NCBI GenBank assembly: GCA_036378175.1
Contig: DASUWY010000040.1
Location: 1-64,000 of the forward strand
From: Thermoleophilaceae bacterium
GTDB lineage: Bacteria > Actinomycetota > Thermoleophilia > Solirubrobacterales > Thermoleophilaceae
DNA length: 64,000 bases
Reading direction: 5' to 3'
Positions 34,251-43,001 of this stretch are shown piece after piece. Within the stretch, counting starts at the first letter, position 1; the number at the start of each line of letters is the position of its first letter. The notes under the pieces are model-generated. The model searched no databases. It saw only the letters and a program-made list of their open reading frames with translations, and was not told the DNA's origin. The translations under genes were made by a program, and so were the position numbers.

Positions 34251-35060
34251 CTAGCGGTTCCGCCACTCGGGCGGGCGCTTCTCCGCGAAGGACTTCACGC
34301 CCTCGCGGAAGTCCTCGCTGCGGAAGCAGGACTCGCGCAGCTCCACGAGCTCGCGCTCCACGTCCTCGGGAAGCGCCGCGCCATGCGCTCGCAACGTGCG
34401 CAGCGCGCTCTTGTTGCCCTTCAGGGAGAGCGGCGCGTTGGACGCGATCTCGCCCGCCAGGTCCATCGCCACCGGCATCAGCTCGTCGCGCTCCACCACC
34501 TGATTCACGAGCCCCATGCGCGCCGCGCGATCCGCGTCCACGTTGCGCCCCACGTAGAAGAGCTCCGCTGTGTTCGCCACGCCGCACACCTCGATGAACT
34601 TGCGCAGGCCGGTGTGCGAGTAGATGAGGCCGAGCCGCGCAGGCGGCATCCCCACCTTGATCCCGCGCGCCGCCACGCGAATGTCGCAGGTGAGAGCGAC
34701 CTCCAGGCCGCCGCCGATCGCGTGCCCGTTCAGCGCTGCCACCACCGGATACTCGTACGCTTCGAGAGCCTCCAGGGCGTCGTGGAACGGGTGCGCCACG
34801 AGCGCCTCAGCCCGCTCCTCGAAGTTCTGATCCTCGAGGTTGCCGATGTCGTAGCCGGCGGAGAACATGTTGCCGTCGCCGGTGAGCAGCAGGCAGCGGG
34901 CGTCGAGGCCGCGCACGGTCTCGGCCAGCGCGTCGAGGATCTCGTGATCGAGGGCCCCGCGCTTGGCCGGGTTCGAGATCTTCAGGCGCACCACATGGGG
35001 CGCCGGCTCGTCGAGCAGCAGCTTGCCCGACGCGAGTTCCTGCACGGACCGGTTACTCAA
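34251..35060 (-). CDS. Enoyl-CoA hydratase/isomerase family protein
   Basis: A 269-residue crotonase-fold protein. The oxyanion-hole segments are FSAGYDIGNL and LNGHAIGGGLEVALTCDIRVAA. In hydratases a first Glu sits in the GGG-x-E-x-A position, present here (GGGLEVAL), and a second in the PARLGL region; the second is not an obvious Glu (GMPPARLGLIYS), so dehydratase, isomerase or decarboxylase activity is possible. Its ATG overlaps the stop of the upstream biotin-carrier gene by 8 bp, an unusual pairing suggesting a shared acyl-CoA pathway such as methylmalonyl-CoA decarboxylation or carboxylation. Confidence 0.88.
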   Translation of the reverse strand: MSNRSVQELASGKLLLDEPAPHVVRLKISNPAKRGALDHEILDALAETVRGLDARCLLLTGDGNMFSAGYDIGNLEDQNFEERAEALVAHPFHDALEALEAYEYPVVAALNGHAIGGGLEVALTCDIRVAARGIKVGMPPARLGLIYSHTGLRKFIEVCGVANTAELFYVGRNVDADRAARMGLVNQVVERDELMPVAMDLAGEIASNAPLSLKGNKSALRTLRAHGAALPEDVERELVELRESCFRSEDFREGVKSFAEKRPPEWRNR

Positions 35061-35265
35061 GAACCACCAGTGTGTCGCCCTCGGACACGGACTGGCCCTC
35101 CTCGCAGCGGATCTCCTTGACGGTGCCCTCGTCCTCCGCCTCCACGGGCATTTCCATCTTCATCGACTCGAGGATCACGAGCGTGTCGCCTTCCTCAACT
35201 GACTGCCCCACCTCGCACTCGATCTTCCACACCGTGCCCGTGATGTGGGCCTCGACGTCTGGCAC
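35053..35265 (-). CDS. Small biotin/lipoyl carrier protein (BCCP type)
   Basis: A 70-residue stand-alone biotinyl domain. ESMKMEM around Lys36 is the biotinylation motif, flanked by repeated GQSVEEGDTL and GQSVSEGDTL half-barrels. Free 70-residue carriers of this kind occur in actinomycetes as acyl-CoA carboxylase subunits, where they shuttle CO2 between a biotin carboxylase and a carboxyltransferase. Neither partner is in the window. The gene overlaps the enoyl-CoA hydratase by 8 bp. The complete biotin branch bioABDF in the same 20 kb would supply its cofactor. Confidence 0.93.
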   Translation of the reverse strand: MPDVEAHITGTVWKIECEVGQSVEEGDTLVILESMKMEMPVEAEDEGTVKEIRCEEGQSVSEGDTLVVLE

Positions 35266-35308
35266 CTGAAGTCCTCCTGTCCGCGGGTTTGCGGCACGAT
35301 ACCCGTCC

Positions 35309-35968
35309 GTGCCAGCGGAAATCGCGATCGTGGTGGCCGCTCACAACGAGGAGGAGCGGCTGGGGGACACGCTCCGCGCGCTGCGCGGCGCGTTCCCGGA
35401 CGCGCGCGTGATCGTGGCGGACGACGCCTCCACCGACCGCACCCCTCAGATCGCGGCCGACGCCGGCGCCGAGCTGGTCCGGAGTGAACAGCGGCTGGGG
35501 AAGGGGGGAGCGAACACGCCGGCGGCGGAGAGCGCCCTGTCGAGCGCGCCTGACGTTGTGCTGCTCTGCGATGGCGACCTTGGCGCCTCCGCCGCGGCGC
35601 TCACCGGGCTGATCGGGCAGGGCGATCTCGCCATTGCGAAGTTCGCCCGCCGCGTCGGCGGGGGATTCGGGATAGCGCTGCGGAGCTCGCGCTGGGTCGT
35701 GGCGCGTCGCACCGGGCGGACCCTGGATGCTCCGCTCTCCGGGCAGCGCGCCCTCACGGCGGCAACGCTGCGCAACGTCCTGCCGTTCGCCCCCGGCTTC
35801 GGCATGGAGACTGCGATGAACATCGACGCGATCCGCGCGGGACTTACAGTTGTCGAGGTGGAGCTGGATCTCGAGCATCGCGCGACCGGGCGAACTCTCG
35901 CCGGCTTCATGCACCGCGGTCGCCAGCTCTGGGATCTCGCACGGGTCTACCGCGTGTCCCGCCGGTGA
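35309..35968 (+). CDS. Family 2 glycosyltransferase
   Basis: A 219-residue GT-A enzyme. EIAIVVAAHNEEERLGDTLRAL at the N-terminus is the classic GT2 opening, followed by VIVADDASTDRTPQIA and LLCDGDLGAS, where the DxD-like metal site is DGD. Near the C-terminus HRATGRTLAGFMHRGRQLWDL resembles dolichyl-phosphate-glucose/undecaprenyl transferases. No membrane helices are seen, so it may act on a lipid carrier from the cytoplasmic face. The GTG start is used. Its stop overlaps the glpK start by 4 bp (GTGA), an operon signal. The acceptor is unknown. Confidence 0.88.
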   Translation: MPAEIAIVVAAHNEEERLGDTLRALRGAFPDARVIVADDASTDRTPQIAADAGAELVRSEQRLGKGGANTPAAESALSSAPDVVLLCDGDLGASAAALTGLIGQGDLAIAKFARRVGGGFGIALRSSRWVVARRTGRTLDAPLSGQRALTAATLRNVLPFAPGFGMETAMNIDAIRAGLTVVEVELDLEHRATGRTLAGFMHRGRQLWDLARVYRVSRR

Positions 35969-37422
35969 TCCTCGCCATCGACCAGGGCACGAGCGGCACC
36001 ACCTGCATCGTCTTCGACGAGGCGGGCCACGTCCGCGGCCGCGCCCAGCGCGAGTTCGAGCAGCACTTCCCGCGGCCCGGGTGGGTGGAGCACGACGCGA
36101 AGGAGATCTGGGACGTGACGCGCGCGGTGGCGAAGGATGCCCTCGACAAGGCGGGCGCCGCCGGCGGCGACCTCAAGGGAATCGGCATCACCAACCAGCG
36201 CGAGACGGTCGTGGCGTGGGATCGGAACAGCGGCGAGCCGCTCCACCGCGCTCTCGTGTGGCAGGACCGCCGCACCGCCGAGCGCTGCGATGAGCTGCGC
36301 GAGCAGGGCCACGAGCAGCTCGTGCGAGAGCGCACCGGCCTCGTGATCGACCCGTACTTCTCCGGGACGAAGATCGAGTGGCTGATCAAGCACGGCGGCG
36401 TGGATCCGCGGCGCGCGGCGTTCGGCACGGTCGACTCCTGGCTGCTGCGCAAGCTCACGGGCGAGCACGTGACCGACTACTCGAACGCGTCGCGCACCAT
36501 GCTGTTCGACATCCACCGGCTCGACTGGGACGGCGAGCTGTGCGAGCTGATGGGGCTGGAGCCGGAATGCTTGCCGCGGCCGTGCCCAAGCGCGCACGTG
36601 TACGGCGAGACGACCGAATTCGGCGGGAGCGTGCCCGTGGCGGGCATAGCGGGCGACCAGCAGGCGGCGCTCTACGGGCAGGGCTGTCTGGAGCCGGGGC
36701 TCGGCAAGAACACCTATGGCACGGGCAGCTTCGTGCTTCAGAACGCGGGTGGCGAGGCGCCGGAGGCGCACGAGGGCCTCATCACCACGGTGGCCTGGGG
36801 GGTTCGCGACCGCGTGGACTACGCCATCGAGGCGAGCGTGTTCGTCACCGGCGCGGCTGTGCAGTGGCTCCGCGACGGGCTCGGGATCATCCGCGTGGCA
36901 GACGAGACGGAGGAGCTCGCTCGCTCCACCGACGGCAATGACGGCGTGTACTTCGTGCCGGCGCTCACCGGCCTCGGCTCGCCGTATTGGGATCCGTACG
37001 CGCGGGGCACCATCGTCGGCCTCACGCGCGGCAATGGGCGGGCGCACCTGGCGCGCGCCGCCCTCGAGTCCATCGCCTACCAGAGCGCGGATGCGGTGCG
37101 AGCCTGCGAAACCGCGTCCGGAAAGCGCCTGGAGGAGCTGCGAGCCGACGGCGGCGCGGCGGTGAACGCATGGCTCATGAAGTTCCAGGCGGACATCCTC
37201 GGTGTGCCGGTGGTGGTGCCGGAGATATCCGAGACCACTGCGCTAGGCGCCGCGTACCTGGCCGGCGTGGCCACGGAGCTCTGGAGCGAAGCCCACACGC
37301 GCGAGATGTGGCGCGAGGCCGCTCGCTACGAGCCCACGATGTCAGCGGATGAACGCGAAGAGCTGCTCGACGGCTGGCACCGGGCAGTGTCGAGATCACG
37401 CGGCTGGGCGGCGGGTGAGTAA
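35965..37422 (+). CDS. glpK: Glycerol kinase
   Basis: A 485-residue FGGY-family kinase that phosphorylates glycerol to sn-glycerol 3-phosphate. Family marks are the phosphate-1 motif AIDQGTSGTTCIVFDEAG, GITNQRETVVAWDR, WQDRRTA with the glycerol-contacting Arg, DSWLLRKLTGEHVTD, GIAGDQQAALYGQ and the second FGGY block LGAAYLAGVATELW. No glpF or glpD is adjacent. Together with the overlapping GT2 gene upstream and the PlsC-like acyltransferase downstream, it forms a set that could feed glycerol into membrane lipid or glycolipid synthesis. Confidence 0.95.
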   Translation: MILAIDQGTSGTTCIVFDEAGHVRGRAQREFEQHFPRPGWVEHDAKEIWDVTRAVAKDALDKAGAAGGDLKGIGITNQRETVVAWDRNSGEPLHRALVWQDRRTAERCDELREQGHEQLVRERTGLVIDPYFSGTKIEWLIKHGGVDPRRAAFGTVDSWLLRKLTGEHVTDYSNASRTMLFDIHRLDWDGELCELMGLEPECLPRPCPSAHVYGETTEFGGSVPVAGIAGDQQAALYGQGCLEPGLGKNTYGTGSFVLQNAGGEAPEAHEGLITTVAWGVRDRVDYAIEASVFVTGAAVQWLRDGLGIIRVADETEELARSTDGNDGVYFVPALTGLGSPYWDPYARGTIVGLTRGNGRAHLARAALESIAYQSADAVRACETASGKRLEELRADGGAAVNAWLMKFQADILGVPVVVPEISETTALGAAYLAGVATELWSEAHTREMWREAARYEPTMSADEREELLDGWHRAVSRSRGWAAGE

Positions 37423-37456
37423 CAACGTGGCGGGGGACGGGTAAGAGGGGCACAGG

Positions 37457-38224
37457 GTGAAGGAGCAGGTCTACAAGGATCCGCGGCCGCCGGAGTACTT
37501 CACGCGCTTCCACGAGCGCGCCCGCACGCGGCGGCCCGACTGGGTGTACGACTTCGTGCGGCTGCTGCTCGTGCCGTACGTGGCGGTGATCTACCGCGGT
37601 CGCTGCATCGACTCGCAGAAGGTGCCGAACCACGGCCCCGTGCTCCTCGCGCCCAACCACTTCTCGTTCCTCGACCACTTCTTCGTGGCCGCCTACCTGC
37701 GCCGCAAGGTGCAGTTCATGGCGAAGTCGCAGCTCTTTGCGCGTCCGATGCAGTTCATCTACACCCACGGTGGCGTGTTTCCCGTTCTTCGTGGCCGGCG
37801 CGACGAGGAGGCGTTCAAGACCGCCCACGCCGTCCTCGCCCGCGGCGACATGGTGCTGATGTACCTGGAGGGCGGCCGCTCGCGGAGCGGCGAGCTCGGC
37901 GAGGCGCGGCCAGGCGTTGGGCGGCTGGCGCTCGAGAGCGGCGTGCCGGTGGTGCCGGTGGCGATCTACGGCTCGCAGAAGGCGCGCAACTGGAAGAAGC
38001 TGCAGTTCCCGAAGGTCACGGTGCAGTTCGGCGATCCGATCCGCTTCGAGCAGGTGGAGCACCCCACGCGCGAGCAGGCGCAGGCGGCGTCCGAGGTCGT
38101 GTTCGCCGACGTTCAGAAGCTCTACTACGGCCTGCGCGACGGCGGCCGCAAGCGCGCGGTGCGCGCAGCCCGGGCCGCGCGCCGCGCCGCCGAGGCGGCA
38201 TCGCGCCGCCCGCTGGCGAGCTAG
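37457..38224 (+). CDS. 1-acyl-sn-glycerol-3-phosphate acyltransferase (PlsC family)
   Basis: A 255-residue acyltransferase. The catalytic HX4D box is NHFSFLDHFFVAA. Block II (PMQFIYTHGGVFPVLRGRRD), the glycerol-phosphate block EGGRSRSGELGEARPG and the final LESGVPVVPVAIYGS are all in the expected order. It transfers a fatty acyl group to lysophosphatidate or a similar acceptor at the membrane. The C-terminal ~35 residues are Arg/Ala-rich. It follows glpK by 34 bp on the same strand, so glycerol 3-phosphate supply and acylation are linked. Confidence 0.92.
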   Translation: MKEQVYKDPRPPEYFTRFHERARTRRPDWVYDFVRLLLVPYVAVIYRGRCIDSQKVPNHGPVLLAPNHFSFLDHFFVAAYLRRKVQFMAKSQLFARPMQFIYTHGGVFPVLRGRRDEEAFKTAHAVLARGDMVLMYLEGGRSRSGELGEARPGVGRLALESGVPVVPVAIYGSQKARNWKKLQFPKVTVQFGDPIRFEQVEHPTREQAQAASEVVFADVQKLYYGLRDGGRKRAVRAARAARRAAEAASRRPLAS

Positions 38225-38260
38225 CCGCTCCGCGAGCCCTGCCGCGTCTGCCGAAATCGC

Positions 38261-38309
38261 CGGGTGTCAGCCGAAACGCATGTATTTCATGCTTATTTGG
38301 AGACACCCG
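38261..38309. repeat. Nested AT-rich hairpin element between convergent genes
   Basis: Outer arms CGGGTGTC (38261-38268) and GACACCCG (38302-38309) are perfect; inner arms GCATG/CATGC (38278-38282, 38288-38292) enclose TATTT. The bases between outer and inner arms are also partly complementary. It lies in the 96-bp gap between the PlsC-like and metallo-hydrolase genes. It has the look of a REP-like palindromic repeat or a bidirectional terminator; a second copy is not present in this window. Confidence 0.6.
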
Positions 38310-38320
38310 AGCGGGCTGGG

Positions 38321-39226
38321 TCAGTAGGAGCTCTTGAGCCCGCGCCACGCCTCCATGTCGTGGCCGGGGATGATCACGGCGTTCGGCGTTTGCTCGGCGT
38401 AGAGCTGGATCTCGCGCAGCGAGCGGCGGAAGATGTGCTCGTCCGCCACTCGGTAGGGCAGGTGCGACTCGCGCATCGTGGTGGTCGAGTAGATCGCATC
38501 GCCCGCAACGAGCACCTCGCCAGCGGCAACTCGCAACACCACCGACAGGTGCCCGAACGTGTGGCCGGGCGTGGACACGAGCTGCACGCTGCCGTCCCCG
38601 AACACGTCGAACGAACGCCCGAACGTGGCGAAGGAGTCGGTGGCCGGGGAGTCGAAGTCGAGCAGCCGGTAGTCGAAGGCGTGGTCGAACTGGCGCCGCA
38701 CGTAGCCGCGAGTGTCGCCGCGCGGCTCCACGGCCGCCTCCCACTCGCGCCGGCTCAGCAGGAACGTGGCCTGCGGGAAGTCGGCGATCGCGCTCGCGTG
38801 GTCCACGTGCATGTGCGTCATCACCACGAGCCCGATCGATGACGGCTCGATCCCGCGCGCGCGAAGCTGATGCGAGACCGCGTCCGTCTGCGCCATCTCG
38901 ATCCCCTTGAAGAAGAAGGCGTTCACGCGGCCGAGGTTCTGCTTCGGATCCACGGCCACGGAGGGGTGGAAGCCGGTGTCGATCAGGAAGGGGCCGAAGC
39001 CGGGGTGCTCGACCAGGAAGGCTACGATCGGGATCTCAACCCAATCCGAGCGCGGCACGCCGAAGCCGAACGCGCGCAGCGCACCCATCCGCCCCTCCTG
39101 GCGCAAGAGCCAAGCCGGCGGGGCTTTGCAGGAGCCGGTCTGCAGTGGATGCAGCCGCACCGTGGCATCCTCGCGTCCTCCCGGCAGCGGGAGGGACGCC
39201 GGCTGCGGTTCGGCCGCCGTGCTCAC
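38321..39226 (-). CDS. Metallo-beta-lactamase-fold hydrolase (lactonase-like)
   Basis: A 301-residue MBL-fold enzyme. The dinuclear zinc motif is MTHMHVDHASAI (HxHxDH), with further ligands in STPGHTFGHLSV, LVAGDAIYS and VIIPGHD, and DTGFHPSV typical of the N-acyl-homoserine lactonase-like subfamily. GTG 39226 is taken as start; the longer frame is a shadow of the permease. The start overlaps the permease stop by 4 bp (GTGA), so the two are co-translated. Lactone, ester or purine-ring hydrolysis are all possible; the permease neighbour suggests a nucleobase-linked substrate, which is inference. Confidence 0.9.
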   Translation of the reverse strand: MSTAAEPQPASLPLPGGREDATVRLHPLQTGSCKAPPAWLLRQEGRMGALRAFGFGVPRSDWVEIPIVAFLVEHPGFGPFLIDTGFHPSVAVDPKQNLGRVNAFFFKGIEMAQTDAVSHQLRARGIEPSSIGLVVMTHMHVDHASAIADFPQATFLLSRREWEAAVEPRGDTRGYVRRQFDHAFDYRLLDFDSPATDSFATFGRSFDVFGDGSVQLVSTPGHTFGHLSVVLRVAAGEVLVAGDAIYSTTTMRESHLPYRVADEHIFRRSLREIQLYAEQTPNAVIIPGHDMEAWRGLKSSY

Positions 39227-40620
39227 TGAAACACGTGCGAGCTGAGCCAGCCGCTCGCGTAGTACATGCCGAACAGCAGCACCAGCGCGTACATGAGCGG
39301 GTGCACCTCGCGCCAGCGCTTCTGGGCGAGCATCACGGCGACGAATCCGAAGACCCCGAAGCCGATGCCGGCCGCGATCGAGAACGTCATCGGGATTCCC
39401 GCGATGATCAGGAACGCCGGCAGCGCCGACTCGGGCTTGGTCCAGTCGATGCCGGGCACGAGCCGGATCATCAGGTACCCGACCATGATCAGCGCGGGTG
39501 CCACCGCCGGGTTGATCGTGGTGCCGTGGTACTGCAGCGACTGCCCGACCATCGAGATGATCGGGACGAAGAAGATCGCGAGCCCGAACAGCACCGCCAC
39601 CACGAGGCTGGAGAGACCGGTGCGCGCGCCCTCCGACACACCCGCGCCGCTCTCGACATAGGTGGTCACGCTCGACACGCCGGCGACGCCGCCCACCGCC
39701 GCCGATGCCGAGTCCACGAGCAGCACGCGGCGGATGCCGGGCAGATGACCCTGCTCGTCGAGCAGGTCGCCCGAGCCGCCCACGGCCACCACCGTGCCGA
39801 TCGTGTCGAAGAAGTCGCTCATGAACAGCGCGAAGATCGTGGGGATGAGCGCCACCGCCAGGGCGTCCCGGATGTTGTGCCAGGCCAGCGAGTCGCCCAC
39901 CGTGGAGAAGGATCCGGCTCCCGGCCACTCGGCCACCGCGCTCGGTCCGTGAAGCACGCCGAAGATCAGGCCGAGCACCGTGCTCGTGAGCACGCCGATG
40001 AGGATCGAGCCGCGGATGTTGCGCGCACTCAGCACCGCGGCGGTGAGGACGCCGCCGAGCGCGATGAGCGGCGGCCCCGCGGTGAGGTCGCCGAGGGCGA
40101 TGCCGGTGGCGGGATCGTTCACCACGATGCCGCCCTCGCGCAGGCCCACTAGGGTGATGAACAAGCCGATCCCCACGCCGATCGAGAGCTTCATCGACAG
40201 CGGAATCGCCCTCATGATCGCCTCGCGCAGGCCCACGAGCACGAGCACGAGCGCAAGCACGCCCTCGAGCACGATGCATGACATCCCCACTGGCCAGGCG
40301 ACCTTGCGGCCGAGGATGATGTCGAACGCCACCACCGCGTTCAGTCCCAGCCCGGTGGCGAGGGCGAACGGGTAGTTCGTGAAGAGCGCCATCGCCGCCG
40401 TGGTGACGCACGCGGCAAGCGCGGTGGCCACCGCGACGCCCTTGAACGGCACCCCGGCGGCGGACAGGATCGCCGGGTTGACGAACAGGATGTAACACAT
40501 CGTCAGGAACGTGCTGAGGCCGCCCAGCAGCTCCACGCGCGTGGTGCTGCCGCGCTCGCTGATCCGGAAGCGGCGATCGACGAACGAGCGCGTGCGTGAG
40601 GGCGCGGTCGTGGCCTCCAT
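39223..40620 (-). CDS. NCS2-family nucleobase permease (AzgA/guanine-hypoxanthine type)
   Basis: A 465-residue membrane protein with about 12-14 helices. AzgA-type marks are the N-terminal LLGGLSTFLTMCYILFVNPAI, NYPFALATGLGLNAVVAFDI, ALFMSDFFDTIGTVVAVG and SASAAVGGVAGVSSVTTYVES, where the conserved DxFDTxGT and SxxxxGxSxxTTYxES motifs line the substrate site. These import guanine, hypoxanthine or adenine with protons. ATG 40620 is the start. It is co-directional and overlapping with the MBL hydrolase gene and divergent from an SDR gene across 45 bp. Confidence 0.93.
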   Translation of the reverse strand: MEATTAPSRTRSFVDRRFRISERGSTTRVELLGGLSTFLTMCYILFVNPAILSAAGVPFKGVAVATALAACVTTAAMALFTNYPFALATGLGLNAVVAFDIILGRKVAWPVGMSCIVLEGVLALVLVLVGLREAIMRAIPLSMKLSIGVGIGLFITLVGLREGGIVVNDPATGIALGDLTAGPPLIALGGVLTAAVLSARNIRGSILIGVLTSTVLGLIFGVLHGPSAVAEWPGAGSFSTVGDSLAWHNIRDALAVALIPTIFALFMSDFFDTIGTVVAVGGSGDLLDEQGHLPGIRRVLLVDSASAAVGGVAGVSSVTTYVESGAGVSEGARTGLSSLVVAVLFGLAIFFVPIISMVGQSLQYHGTTINPAVAPALIMVGYLMIRLVPGIDWTKPESALPAFLIIAGIPMTFSIAAGIGFGVFGFVAVMLAQKRWREVHPLMYALVLLFGMYYASGWLSSHVFQ

Positions 40621-40665
40621 CGGGCGCGAATCTACCGGTTGCCCCGGCCGGGTAGCCTGCCGCCG

Positions 40666-41505
40666 ATGCCATCCGAGATCTTCCGCCCAGGGCTGCTCGA
40701 GGGACAGGTGATCGTGGTCACGGGCGGGGGTTCTGGACTCGGCCGGGCCACCGCCGTCGAGCTTGCCTCGCTGGGCGCGCACGTGGTGGTTGCCGGGCGC
40801 AGGCTCGAGCCGCTCGAGGAGACGGCCAAGCTCTGCGATGCGGGCTGCGAGGCCGTGGTCTGCGACATCCGCGAGGAGGAGCAGGTGGACGCGCTGGTGG
40901 ACGGGGTGCTCGAGCGGCACGGCCGCATCCACACGCTGGTGAACAACGCGGGCGGCCAGTTCATGTCGCCGGCCGAGGACATCAGCCCCAAGGGTTTCCG
41001 AACTGTCGTGAAGCTGAACCTCGAAGGCACCTGGCTGATGACCCAGGCCGTGGCGCGCAAGTCGATGATCCCGAGCGGGGGAGGGAAGGTGATCAGCGTG
41101 ACGCTGTCGCCGCACCACGGCCTGCCGGGGATGGCGCACTCCTCGGCGGCGCGCGCGGCGGTGGAGAACATGATGCGCGTGCTGTCGATCGAGTGGTCGC
41201 GCTTCGACATCAAGCTGAACGCGATCGCCAGCGGTCACTTCGAGACGGACGCGATCCAGAAGTACCCGGAGCCCGTGAAAGCCGGCGTGGCGCAGACCGT
41301 GCCGCTCGGGCGTCTTGGGCAGCCGATCGAGCAGGCGTGGCTCGTGGCATATCTCGCCTCACCCGCGGGCGACTATTACTCGGGCGCGATCTTCACCCTC
41401 GACGGCGCGCGCGACAACTGGCTCGGTCCCTGGCCGCCGGTGGGGCTGGCGGACGAGAGCGGGAAGCCGCTGGCCGAGGAGCGGCGGCCGAAGCCGCAGA
41501 CCTGA
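40666..41505 (+). CDS. SDR-family oxidoreductase, trans-2-enoyl-CoA reductase-like
   Basis: About 279 residues. The NAD(P)-binding motif VVTGGGSGLGRATAVELASL and NNAGGQ are normal. The catalytic region reads HSSAARAAVENMM: where typical SDRs have Tyr-x3-Lys this one has Ser-x3-Arg, a pattern I associate with peroxisomal trans-2-enoyl-CoA reductase (PECR) relatives. It may therefore reduce enoyl-CoA by another mechanism or be non-catalytic. I preferred ATG 40666 over TTG 40639. The C-terminus (DNWLGPWPPVGLADESG) is family-like. It precedes the flavoprotein gene by 61 bp on the same strand. Confidence 0.87.
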   Translation: MPSEIFRPGLLEGQVIVVTGGGSGLGRATAVELASLGAHVVVAGRRLEPLEETAKLCDAGCEAVVCDIREEEQVDALVDGVLERHGRIHTLVNNAGGQFMSPAEDISPKGFRTVVKLNLEGTWLMTQAVARKSMIPSGGGKVISVTLSPHHGLPGMAHSSAARAAVENMMRVLSIEWSRFDIKLNAIASGHFETDAIQKYPEPVKAGVAQTVPLGRLGQPIEQAWLVAYLASPAGDYYSGAIFTLDGARDNWLGPWPPVGLADESGKPLAEERRPKPQT

Positions 41506-41566
41506 CCCGAGTGCGGGTGGTCACAGAGGGGTTGCGCCGCAGTGCCCCGGCGGAGATGCTCCGCGG

Positions 41567-42991
41567 ATGGCTCAGATCATCGTTCTCGGCGGCGGGGTCT
41601 GCGGACTCGCCTCAGGCATCATGCTGGCACGCGACGGTCACGAGGTCACGCTGTTAGAGCGCGACGCGGCGCCGGTGCCGGACTCGATCGAGGAAGCGTG
41701 GGAGGAGTGGGACCGGAGCGGCGTGAGCCAGTTCCGGCTGGCGCACTTCCTGCACGCGCGCGCGAGCGAGGTGATCGCCCGGGAGCTCCCGGACGTCCGG
41801 GCGGCCATGATCGATGCGGACGCCGCGGTGGTCGACAATCTCGCGCGCATTCCGGACGAGATCACGGGCCCTCGCCGGCCCGAGGACGATCGCCTGGTGG
41901 CCCTCACGGCTCGCCGTTCCACCGTCGAGCAGATCTTCGGCAGCGTGGCTGACGCCGAGCCGCGGCTCGACGTCCGGCGCGGTGTGGCGGTGGAGGGGCT
42001 TCTGAGCGGACCCGGGGCGGGCGTGCCGCACGTCAGCGGCGTTCGCCTGGCCGGGGGCGAGGAGCTGCGCGGAGACCTGGTGGTGGACGCCATGGGCCGC
42101 CGCTCGCCGCTTCCGAAGTGGCTGGCCGAACTCGATTGCGCGCCTGTGGCGGAGGAGGCCGAGGACAGCGGCTTCATCTACTACGGCCGTTTCTTCAAGG
42201 CCGCGGACGGCGGGAGCGTGCCGCAGGGGATCGGGCCGCTGCTCGCCCCGGTGGGCTCCTTCTCCGTGCTCACCCTGCCTTCCGATCAGAGCACGTGGTC
42301 GGTCACGCTGTTCGTATCCGCGGGCGACCGCCCTCTCAAGGCTCTGCGCAACGTGGATGCCTGGACCGCGCTCGTGCGGGCGTGCCCGCTGCACGCGCAC
42401 TGGCTCGACGGCGAGCCCATCAGCGAGGTGGTGGCGATGGGCGGGGTGCTCGACCGCTACCGGCGCTTCTTCACGGACGGGCGTCCGGTGGCCACGGGCG
42501 TCGCCGCGGTGGCCGACGCGTGGGCGTGCACCAATCCGTCACTGGGACGCGGGATCTCACTGGGCCTCGTGCACGCGGCGCGGCTGCGCGACGTAGCGCG
42601 CGAGGAGCTCGACGATCCTCTCGAGTTCGCTGACGCGTGGGACCACATCACGGAGCGGGAGCTCGCCCCCTGGTACCGCGCCACCGTCGCCACCGACCGC
42701 GCCCGGCTCGCCGAGATCGAGGCTCTGCGCAACGGCATGGAGCCACCCGGCCCCGCCGACTTCCAGTCCGGCCTCGGAGCGTCGCTCTTCAGGGTGATGG
42801 CGTACGACCCTGACCTGCTGCGCGCAGGCCTCGAGATCACCGGCTGCCTGGCGCTGCCGGAGGAGGTGTTCGCGCGGCCGGGCGTGGTGGACAGGGTCGT
42901 GGAGCTCTCCGAGGCACACCCGCCGGCGCCGATGCCGGGGCCGTCGCGTGACGAGGTGCTGCGGCTGATCGCAGAGCCGGCCGGCGCCTGA
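41567..42991 (+). CDS. FAD-dependent oxidoreductase (PHBH/halogenase-like fold)
   Basis: A 474-residue flavoprotein. The dinucleotide-binding motif IIVLGGGVCGLASGIMLARDGHEV opens the protein, with ERD for the FAD ribose; the DG-like motif appears as LVVDAMGRRSPLPKW and the second FAD loop as ADAWACTNPSLGRGISLGL. This is the glutathione-reductase-2 / para-hydroxybenzoate hydroxylase-like group that includes monooxygenases and halogenases. No halogenase lysine motif is evident. The substrate is unknown. ATG 41567 was chosen because upstream frame has no ribosome site or conserved sequence. Located after the enoyl-CoA reductase-like SDR. Confidence 0.88.
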   Translation: MAQIIVLGGGVCGLASGIMLARDGHEVTLLERDAAPVPDSIEEAWEEWDRSGVSQFRLAHFLHARASEVIARELPDVRAAMIDADAAVVDNLARIPDEITGPRRPEDDRLVALTARRSTVEQIFGSVADAEPRLDVRRGVAVEGLLSGPGAGVPHVSGVRLAGGEELRGDLVVDAMGRRSPLPKWLAELDCAPVAEEAEDSGFIYYGRFFKAADGGSVPQGIGPLLAPVGSFSVLTLPSDQSTWSVTLFVSAGDRPLKALRNVDAWTALVRACPLHAHWLDGEPISEVVAMGGVLDRYRRFFTDGRPVATGVAAVADAWACTNPSLGRGISLGLVHAARLRDVAREELDDPLEFADAWDHITERELAPWYRATVATDRARLAEIEALRNGMEPPGPADFQSGLGASLFRVMAYDPDLLRAGLEITGCLALPEEVFARPGVVDRVVELSEAHPPAPMPGPSRDEVLRLIAEPAGA

Positions 42992-43001
42992 GCCGGCGCC
43001 C

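Noticed and set aside
33498-35120. 540-codon plus-strand frame over DegT and enoyl-CoA hydratase genes
   Set aside because: Antisense to two well-supported genes; composition (Arg, Gly, Ala, His) is that of a shadow frame.
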